This document shows, piece by piece, positions 15,057 through 20,289 of a stretch of 20,289 nt of DNA. Source of the DNA: Clostridia bacterium (GTDB lineage Bacteria; Bacillota_A; Clostridia; Christensenellales; Aristaeellaceae); contig JAFWYA010000066.1 of NCBI GenBank assembly GCA_017517815.1, positions 1-20,289 on the forward strand, written 5' to 3'. Every line of letters begins with the position of its first letter. Position 1 is the stretch's first letter. Made by a program: the position numbers and the translations under genes. The notes beneath the pieces were generated by a model. The model worked only from the letters and a program-made list of their open reading frames with translations, was not told where the DNA came from and made no database searches.

Positions 15057-16271
15057 TTAATAACCGTTGCGCCGCACGGCATACACCGCCTGGTCATGGG
15101 TGAAGCCTTCAAATTCCAGCTGATCTATGAGCCCCTGTCTGGAAAAGCCATGCAGTTCGAGGTAGCTTTCAGCTGAACGCACGGCCTGCCGGTACCAGTT
15201 GGCGCCGCACCAGTCTGCGCCGTAGCGCGCCTCCGCCGGGGTGAACTGCTCGTATTCCAGCTGATCCACCAGTCCGTCGTAGGAAAATGCGAAAATTTCC
15301 AGATAGTCCTTTGCGCGCCTGAGAGCGTTGCGCTGTCCGGCGGTAGCGGCTGCGGGCGGCGTGCCGGGGTTGGACGGCTTGTTGAGCACGTCGCTCATAC
15401 GGTCATAGGTCACTTGTCCGTCCTCGATCACGCACAGCACATCGCGCTGACTGTATTCATCACCGGGGCGCAGGGTCTGCACAATGGTAAATACGAAGTG
15501 CGCGGGGGTGACGTCGGTAATGCCCTTGCGCAGCGCGAGCTTCACGGCCTCATACATATTGCGGCAGTAGGGGGTCACGCCATCCACGATGGTCTGCCAC
15601 GACTCAAACAGCTCGCCCGCACGGGTAGCAAAGCTGTCGTACATGTTGCTCCGGCCCATGGCAAGGTACACGTACACGGTTTCGGTCTCTTCGTCGCATG
15701 TGCAGTTGTGGGCATACCCGTCAAAGTTTTTGTCGAGAGATCCCATCAGCGTGTCGTAGAAGTCCGTTTCCTCAAAGGGCGGATCGTCGGTGGTTTCGGT
15801 GCCGTCGCCGCGGATGAGCAGGTAGTCGCACGCTCCTTCGCCCCACTGGATGCGCAGCTTTTCGGGGCTGAAGTGGATGCTGAAGTCCTGTTCGCTGCCC
15901 ATAAAGCTGCCCTTTGGCGCGCAGTGGTACAAATATTCGCCATCCTGCACAGGCGACAGCGGAGCATCTGACAGGATGCCTGAGTAGTTGGTATAGTCGA
16001 CGCTTGCATACACCTCGCCCTTTTGCAGGTAAAACGCCACGTCGGCCACATAAGTCTTTTGGCCGGGCTCGGGCGGATGCACATACCGGCCCGCGCATGC
16101 CTGCAGCGGCGCAAGGCGGGTTTTGAGCATTTGCGAAACCGGGTCCTGTGCAGCCTCAAGCTGCTTTAGTGCGTCCTCCAGGGGGATATGCTCCGCCGCA
16201 AGCACCTGCTGCGCCAGCGCAAAGGCGGGCAGCAGGCAAAAAACGAGTGTCAGAAGGATGAATCTTTTCAT
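15057..16271 (-). CDS. Secreted protein with two Ltp-type repeats
   Basis: This 404-residue protein has a signal peptide (MKRFILLTLVFCLLPAFALA, cleavage near 20-25, no lipobox Cys). A unique domain of about 25-295 includes several Cys (C59, C117, C148, C190, C192, C236, C280) that could form disulfides. A Pro-rich linker (299-310) follows, then two copies of a roughly 45-residue Ltp repeat (314-358 and 360-404), seen as AKDYLEIFAFSYDGLVDQLEYEQFTP and AESYLELHGFSRQGLIDQLEFEGFTH. This module is named after the host-cell-surface lipoprotein Ltp of phage TP-J34, which blocks phage DNA injection, but it is widespread in secreted Firmicute proteins of unknown role. AGGAAG lies about 7 bases before the ATG. 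It is 61 bases after the next gene and probably cotranscribed with it. Confidence 0.82.
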   Translation of the reverse strand: MKRFILLTLVFCLLPAFALAQQVLAAEHIPLEDALKQLEAAQDPVSQMLKTRLAPLQACAGRYVHPPEPGQKTYVADVAFYLQKGEVYASVDYTNYSGILSDAPLSPVQDGEYLYHCAPKGSFMGSEQDFSIHFSPEKLRIQWGEGACDYLLIRGDGTETTDDPPFEETDFYDTLMGSLDKNFDGYAHNCTCDEETETVYVYLAMGRSNMYDSFATRAGELFESWQTIVDGVTPYCRNMYEAVKLALRKGITDVTPAHFVFTIVQTLRPGDEYSQRDVLCVIEDGQVTYDRMSDVLNKPSNPGTPPAAATAGQRNALRRAKDYLEIFAFSYDGLVDQLEYEQFTPAEARYGADWCGANWYRQAVRSAESYLELHGFSRQGLIDQLEFEGFTHDQAVYAVRRNGY

Positions 16272-16291
16272 GGTTTGCTTCCTTTATACAA

Positions 16292-16322
16292 GGATGGACA
16301 CACAGCAGGCATGTGTCCATCC
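16292..16322 (-). other. Hairpin between the peptidoglycan-binding and Ltp-repeat genes
   Basis: An 11-bp perfect stem (16292-16302 with 16312-16322, 9-base loop) is followed on the minus strand only by TTGTATAAAGG. It may act as a weak terminator or mRNA stabiliser; I see no separate promoter for the downstream gene. Confidence 0.6.
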
Positions 16323-16332
16323 CGGAAAAAAA

Positions 16333-19095
16333 TCAGTTTTCGTGCACACTCATGCCCGCGACAGGATCCAGCTTGAAGCTGCCATTTTCAAGTGTATAGG
16401 GAATGTAGTTGATCGTGTCGGTGTGGCTGTTTTTGATGATGATGTAGCCGTTGGCGATGGTGTAGGTACCGTTGGTGGTGTTGCTGAGTCCAAACACCGT
16501 GCCCCGGAGCTTGTAGGTTTTGCTGGCAAACTCAATACGGTAGCTGCCCTGGTTGGAAATCCAGAAATCCCAGTAATAGCCGTTGAGATGCTTGCGCACC
16601 TTGCTCTGGGTGGCGCTGTCGGCCTCAGTCAGGCGGTAGGCCTGATTGGCGTACCCTTCGGGGTCGACGATGCGGGCGGCGTATTCCATATCACGGCACA
16701 TCAGCACGTCGTCGCTCATCAGCGACAGCGTTTCGGGAATGAGCTTGTTTGTGATCGTGATCTTCCGGCCGGTTTTGAGTTCGGCACGCGGCACGGAGAA
16801 AGTCTCCACGATTTTAAACTCGCTGCCGTACACCACTTCCTGACTGTAGGTGCCGTAGTAGTAGCTGCCCATGTACAGACAGGATTTCGGCGCATGTTCG
16901 CTGATGTAGCTGTTGCCCTGTTCAAAGCTGATGGTGGTCTTTGTGCCGTTGGTGTGGAAGGTGTTTTCCGGGGCGAACAGCGTGTAGCACAGCGCCAGCT
17001 GCACATAGCCAGGATGCTCCTGTTCGTAGGCCTCATTGGCCACCAGCGCCTCGATGCGGATCTTTTCCGTTTCAGAAATGCCGGTCAGCGTCAGCTGCAC
17101 TTCGCTCTTTTCACCGTACAGGGCGCTCTGGGTGGCGGCATCGGCCACGCCGGTAGCCTCCAGTCCCACGCTCTTCTGGAACTCGGCCACAGCAGCGGCG
17201 GTCACCTTGCCGTATGCGCCGTCAGCCTTGCTGTTGAGGAAGCCCTGATCAATGAGGGCCTGCTGCAGCTTTTTGGCAGCCTCGCCCTTGCTGCCGGTTT
17301 TGAGGACGGGGTAATCCTGCGCAAGCTGCACCGTACGCACACGCATGCTGTGCGCAGGCTCGGCCTGAGCGGCGGGGGCTGCCGCAGGCTGTGCGGCAGG
17401 CACGGCCTGGGCGGCAGGCGCAGGCTGATCGGCGGGCGCAGCCTGAGCCGGGGCGCTGAGCAGGTCCTGGAAGGCAAAGCCTATGTTTTCAAAACGGGTG
17501 GGCTGTCCCGGTTCATTGATGGTCAGGTTGAAATTGCCGTCCATCTGATACAGCTGCTCCAACGAATCCAGCGCGGCTACGCGGGAACCCTTGTACTGCT
17601 GAATGTAGTAGGAACGCACGGCGGCCTTGCCCGCAGCCACGGCATTGCCATGGAGCATAATGGCGTTGGCCTCGTCCATACCCAGATAGGCCGTCAGATG
17701 TATCAGGATCTGCTGCTCCGTCTTGTTGTAGATCTTAAAGGCGACAACGCTTTCATTCACTTCGCCATTGCCCCAGTTGATCGGCTCCTGATGGAAATCG
17801 ATCAGCTCGATCTTCACATCGGCGGTATCGGCCACCACGATGGGCGGGTTGAACTCGATCATGCCGTCCGCAGCAGTCACGGCGGGAGCGGCAGGCATGA
17901 CAGGTTCAGCCGTGGGGGCTGCGGTGGGACGGGGCGTAGCGGTCACTCCGGGCTTGACCTTCAGCGGCGATTCCTCCGTGGAGGGATCCCAGCGGATGAA
18001 GCTGAGGTCCACCACGTCCGACGTATTTTCCAAAACGACGGGGCTGAATACGCTGGTGACGGTTTGAAGGTCAAGCGTGGTCGAAGCGCCGTTATATTCG
18101 CGGCTGACTTCGGAAAGACCGCCGTTCATATGCAGGAACCTGTAGGTGCTGCCATCGCCGCGGGGCTGGTAATACACGCTCTGCAGCGCATAATCGCCCT
18201 TGCGGCTGACATAGAGAATATCGCCGTTTTGGCTCTGCCAGTACAGCCTGTCGGTATAAAGCTGATCGGTGGGCACATACAGCGTCCAGTCCGCCTCGGC
18301 GGCAGAGCAGGGCATGAGGGTTTTGAGCAGCTGGTTTTCCATCAGATGCGAAAAACGCATCTTTACTTCGCGGCGATTGCCAACGGGATTGCGCACCTTG
18401 AAGATGACCGGTTCGGTCGCGGGTGTAAATTTGTTCTGCAGCAAATGCTGGTTAAAGCTGGTCTCTCTTTCTGCTATATAGCCGGCCGAGGGCGCAGCCG
18501 TGCTTTGGGCTGCCGCGCTGCGGGAGGCGCCCTGGTGCATAACATAAAAGTCGTTTACGCCGCTGCCGGTCACATCCATCGGCGCAGGTGAAAAGGTTTC
18601 ATTCAGCTTTTTCACATCAACCGACCTGGCGCTGTCGCCCTCTTCACGCGTAGCAGAACTCAGCGCGCCGTTTTGATGCCACATCTGGTACTGGGCCTGT
18701 TCGTAGCCGGGCTCGTAGTATACGCAGCGCAGCGCATTCCTGCCCTCTGCCTCCACATAGAACACGTCGTCGTTGGCGTTTACCCAGTACAGCCATGTTG
18801 AGCTGGGTTCGTAGCCGCCTTCAAACACATACATCTGCCAGTCCGGTTCGCCTGAAAAATCATCTGCGACCGGCTCCAGCATCTGCAGCATTTTGTTTTC
18901 GTTCAGGCTGGAAAAACGCACCTGAATCGTGCCGCCTTCGTTTGCAGCGTCAGGCACTTCCAGCGTAACGGAGCCGTCGGCCGGTTTGTAGTTGTTTTGA
19001 AGTTGCTGTTTGGTAAACGTGCGCATTCCCGCCTGCGCGCACGCGCACACAAGCAAAAGCAGCAGCGTCAGCAACAGACATATACGTTTTTTCAT
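16333..19095 (-). CDS. Secreted peptidoglycan-binding protein with duplicated N-terminal domain
   Basis: This 920-residue protein has a signal peptide (1-22, ends CACAQA). Two similar domains of about 165 residues follow (26-190 and 212-375): compare LQNNYKPADGSVTLEV with LQNKFTPATEPVIFKV, and RCVYYEPG with QSVYYQPR. Then come a Pro/Thr linker (385-408), a beta-sandwich-like domain (410-545), a Pro/Ala linker (546-585), a peptidoglycan-binding type 1 domain (about 596-662: VLKTGSKGEAAKKLQQAL, ADGAYGKVTAAAVAEFQKS) and a beta-rich C-terminal part of unknown fold. No catalytic domain is visible, so it may be a wall scaffold or sensor. The start at 19095 is chosen because the signal peptide begins there and GGAGG is 10 bases upstream; the frame stays open to 19182. 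Confidence 0.85.
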   Translation of the reverse strand: MKKRICLLLTLLLLLVCACAQAGMRTFTKQQLQNNYKPADGSVTLEVPDAANEGGTIQVRFSSLNENKMLQMLEPVADDFSGEPDWQMYVFEGGYEPSSTWLYWVNANDDVFYVEAEGRNALRCVYYEPGYEQAQYQMWHQNGALSSATREEGDSARSVDVKKLNETFSPAPMDVTGSGVNDFYVMHQGASRSAAAQSTAAPSAGYIAERETSFNQHLLQNKFTPATEPVIFKVRNPVGNRREVKMRFSHLMENQLLKTLMPCSAAEADWTLYVPTDQLYTDRLYWQSQNGDILYVSRKGDYALQSVYYQPRGDGSTYRFLHMNGGLSEVSREYNGASTTLDLQTVTSVFSPVVLENTSDVVDLSFIRWDPSTEESPLKVKPGVTATPRPTAAPTAEPVMPAAPAVTAADGMIEFNPPIVVADTADVKIELIDFHQEPINWGNGEVNESVVAFKIYNKTEQQILIHLTAYLGMDEANAIMLHGNAVAAGKAAVRSYYIQQYKGSRVAALDSLEQLYQMDGNFNLTINEPGQPTRFENIGFAFQDLLSAPAQAAPADQPAPAAQAVPAAQPAAAPAAQAEPAHSMRVRTVQLAQDYPVLKTGSKGEAAKKLQQALIDQGFLNSKADGAYGKVTAAAVAEFQKSVGLEATGVADAATQSALYGEKSEVQLTLTGISETEKIRIEALVANEAYEQEHPGYVQLALCYTLFAPENTFHTNGTKTTISFEQGNSYISEHAPKSCLYMGSYYYGTYSQEVVYGSEFKIVETFSVPRAELKTGRKITITNKLIPETLSLMSDDVLMCRDMEYAARIVDPEGYANQAYRLTEADSATQSKVRKHLNGYYWDFWISNQGSYRIEFASKTYKLRGTVFGLSNTTNGTYTIANGYIIIKNSHTDTINYIPYTLENGSFKLDPVAGMSVHEN

Positions 19096-19126
19096 TTTCG
19101 GAACACCTCCGATTTTTGCTGGCCTG

Positions 19127-19155
19127 ATTATATCAAAAAATGAACGGTGTGTAAA
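19127..19155 (-). promoter_or_regulatory. Predicted promoter of the peptidoglycan-binding protein gene
   Basis: On the minus strand TTTACA (19155-19150) and TATAAT (19132-19127) are 17 bp apart, close to consensus. The leader is about 30 bases. Confidence 0.8.
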
Positions 19156-19171
19156 CAAACCGCCCTTCTCA

Positions 19172-19201
19172 TTGCAAAACACTTTTGGCGTGTGCTATAA
19201 C
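19172..19201 (+). promoter_or_regulatory. Predicted promoter of the acyltransferase-like gene
   Basis: TTGCAA (19172-19177) and TATAAC (19196-19201) are 18 bp apart, back to back with the promoter of the divergent peptidoglycan-binding protein gene. Confidence 0.6.
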
Positions 19202-19245
19202 ATATTCTGCGGTTTATGCCGCTTTTTGACGAAGGAGCATCCTTT

Positions 19246-19905
19246 ATGGAAATGAAAAAATCCTTTCTGGCCGTGCGCGGCGTCGTGCGTGCCTTCACCC
19301 CTAAAATGGAAACCGTCTGGGCCGAGCCCTTCGACGGCGAACCGGCGGTCTTCTGCCCCAATCACGCAGGCGCGCTGGGGCCCATCGACATGATGGCGCA
19401 CTTTGAACTGTGCGACACCTGCCGCCCGTGGTTCAACGCCGGCATCGCCGACCGCAAAACCGTGCCCGCCTATGTGCGGCAGGACTTTTGGTGGGAGCCC
19501 GGCTGCAAGCTGGAGCCGCTGTACAACGCTACGCTGCCCTATCTGGCCGCGGCGGTGCTGCCGCCCATCCTGAATACCGTGCCCGGCGTGAGGGTGTACC
19601 ACGACATGCAGGTCATCAAAACCTTCCGCCAGAGCATCAGCATCCTGAAGGATGGCGAGCATCTCATCATCTTCGCCCAGCAGCCCAGCGGCTACAAAAG
19701 CCACCACATGCAGCTGAACAAGGGCTTTCTGCAGATCGCGCCCATGGCGTGGAGAACGCTGGGGCTGAAGCTGAAGTTCTACCCCGTGCACATCGACCAT
19801 GCAAACCACAAAATCACCGTGAGCAAGCCCGTGCAGTACGACCCGGAAATCCCCCTGCCCCAGCAGGAGCAGACCATTCTGGATGCGATTTCCAGTGCAA
19901 TGTGA
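19246..19905 (+). CDS. PlsC-like (lysophospholipid) acyltransferase family protein
   Basis: This 219-residue protein resembles the glycerophosphate acyltransferase family, whose members acylate lysophospholipids or related lipids at the membrane. Block I is VFCPNHAGALGPIDMM (35-50), which has the NH of the NHx4D motif but with seven residues before Asp48. Block II/III may be VPGVRVYHDMQ...ILKDGEHLIIFAQQPSG (112-149), in which the usual FPEGTRS motif is replaced by FAQQPSG. The catalytic base His is present, but the spacing and second motif differ, so activity is uncertain. No signal peptide or strong membrane helix. The ATG at 19246 is preferred over 19216, as GAAGGAG (19230-19236) is about 9 bases upstream. 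Its stop codon is also the first base set of a tandem repeat. Confidence 0.7.
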   Translation: MEMKKSFLAVRGVVRAFTPKMETVWAEPFDGEPAVFCPNHAGALGPIDMMAHFELCDTCRPWFNAGIADRKTVPAYVRQDFWWEPGCKLEPLYNATLPYLAAAVLPPILNTVPGVRVYHDMQVIKTFRQSISILKDGEHLIIFAQQPSGYKSHHMQLNKGFLQIAPMAWRTLGLKLKFYPVHIDHANHKITVSKPVQYDPEIPLPQQEQTILDAISSAM

Positions 19906-20080
19906 CCGGCTGCGCCGGAGGCACTTCGACACAGTCGGCTTTTCCCCGGCCCCGTCCCGCGACCCATGCAGAAAAGGCAGCCATATAACCGGCTGCGCCG
20001 GAGGCACTTCGACACAGTCGGCTTTTCCCCGGCCCCGTCCCGCGACCCATGCAGAAAAGGCAGCCATGTAACCGGCTGCA
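19905..20080 (+). repeat. 83-bp tandem repeat, 2.1 copies
   Basis: Copies at 19905-19987 and 19988-20070 differ by one base (near their ends, ATA versus GTA). A third partial copy of about 10 bases follows at 20071-20080. Each unit begins ACCGGCTGCGCCGGAGGCAC, with a 5-bp hairpin and a CGACACAGTCG palindrome. Near-identity suggests recent duplication. A related 20-base copy (18 of 20 bases the same) lies at 2524-2543, directly after the metA stop codon. Confidence 0.95.
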
Positions 20081-20083
20081 CAC

Positions 20084-20108
20084 AAAAAAGTCCTCCCAGC
20101 TGGGAGGA
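20084..20108 (-). terminator. Terminator-like hairpin facing the minus strand
   Basis: TCCTCCCAGCTGGGAGGA (20091-20108) is a perfect palindrome. Only on the minus strand is it followed by T-residues (TTTTTT, 20089-20084). No minus-strand gene is visible to its right within the window, so it would end a transcript from beyond 20110. Confidence 0.6.
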
Positions 20109-20153
20109 TGGAAAGGAAGGAGTTATCCTTCACTTTGCATCTTGTAAATAACG

Positions 20154-20184
20154 AAACCGCAAGCCTTTGTTGGTTTGCGGTTTT
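20154..20184 (+). terminator. Possible plus-strand terminator
   Basis: AAACCGCAA (20154-20162) pairs with TTGCGGTTT (20175-20183), with a 12-base loop and a short T-run (TTTT). It could end transcripts from the acyltransferase gene. Confidence 0.55.
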
Positions 20185-20204
20185 GTGTACTGCTGTGATA
20201 GAAT
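20175..20204 (+). promoter_or_regulatory. Possible promoter of the gene at the window end
   Basis: TTGCGG (20175-20180) and TAGAAT (20199-20204) are 18 bp apart; the -35 lies in the stem of the preceding terminator-like hairpin. Confidence 0.4.
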
Positions 20205-20238
20205 GAAAGCGACAAACTTGAATTTGTAGGTGCGTGCA

Positions 20239-20289
20239 ATGAACCTAATAGAATTAACTCACAAGAACGATATTTTACAAACATATGAG
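20239..20289 (+). CDS. Possible start of a gene, cut by the window end
   Basis: ATG at 20239 opens a frame (MNLIELTHKNDILQTYE) that runs to the end without a stop. GTAGGTG lies about 7 bases upstream and a promoter-like sequence further up. The codons are AT-rich compared with the other genes here, which may mean a horizontally acquired gene or merely a short sample. The 17 residues do not let me assign a family. Confidence 0.4.
   Translation, partial: MNLIELTHKNDILQTYE

Noticed and set aside
16123..18591. 822-codon plus-strand frame opposite the peptidoglycan-binding protein gene
   Set aside because: Shadow of a gene with signal peptide, promoter and recognised domain; no ribosome site or promoter on the plus strand.
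20109..20210. Small plus-strand frame of about 32 codons beginning MERKELSF
   Set aside because: It has no ribosome site, runs through hairpins and a promoter-like region, and has no recognisable features.

Overview
The window is GC-rich DNA with strong sigma-A-type promoters (TTGaca-like and TATAAT-like hexamers, 16-18 bp apart), AGGAGG-type ribosome binding sites, intrinsic terminators and two cell-wall proteins ending in a PQTGDN sorting signal, membrane helix and basic tail. These point to a GC-rich Gram-positive anaerobe of the Clostridia, probably a gut or rumen commensal. No rRNA, tRNA, CRISPR array, transposase or phage gene was seen, so the species cannot be named.

Layout. 1-292: hairpin-rich repeat (copy A), then the metY promoter. 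293-2524: metY and metA, a two-gene route from homoserine to homocysteine; Glu111 in MetA predicts acetyl-CoA as acyl donor, which fits MetY. 2652-4810: a sortase-type surface protein broken by one frameshift. 4821-4948: four consecutive hairpins, the last a two-way terminator shared with the opposing SxxK/SDN/KTG serine hydrolase (4954-5742). 5845-6933: AI-2E/PerM-family membrane protein, whose stop overlaps that of an opposing EamA/DMT transporter (6930-7820). 7910-9295: FctA/Spy0128-like pilin subunit with PQTGDN. 9457-9636: a 59-codon remnant of a sodium:neurotransmitter symporter, with its own terminator. 9767-10255: a 162-residue protein I do not recognise. 10256-10739: hairpin-rich intergenic DNA with repeat copy B, inverted relative to copy A.

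10740-14970 (minus): a GH130 mannoside phosphorylase followed by a GH38 alpha-mannosidase, together suited to intracellular breakdown of imported manno-oligosaccharides or N-glycan fragments. 15057-19095 (minus): a secreted peptidoglycan-binding protein with a duplicated N-terminal domain, followed by a secreted protein with two Ltp-type repeats. 19246-19905 (plus): a PlsC-like acyltransferase, followed by an 83-bp tandem repeat that begins at its stop codon, more hairpins, and a possible AT-rich gene cut by the window end.

The strongest themes are cell-envelope proteins (two sorting-signal proteins, one peptidoglycan-binding, one Ltp-repeat), a mannoside cassette, and structured intergenic repeats. 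No sortase, sugar transporter or regulator is present, so these genes must depend on partners elsewhere. I found no convincing new multi-gene defence or mobile system. The less ordinary items are the symporter remnant with intact expression signals, the pilin with a Cys cluster and an inserted segment, and the repeat elements.
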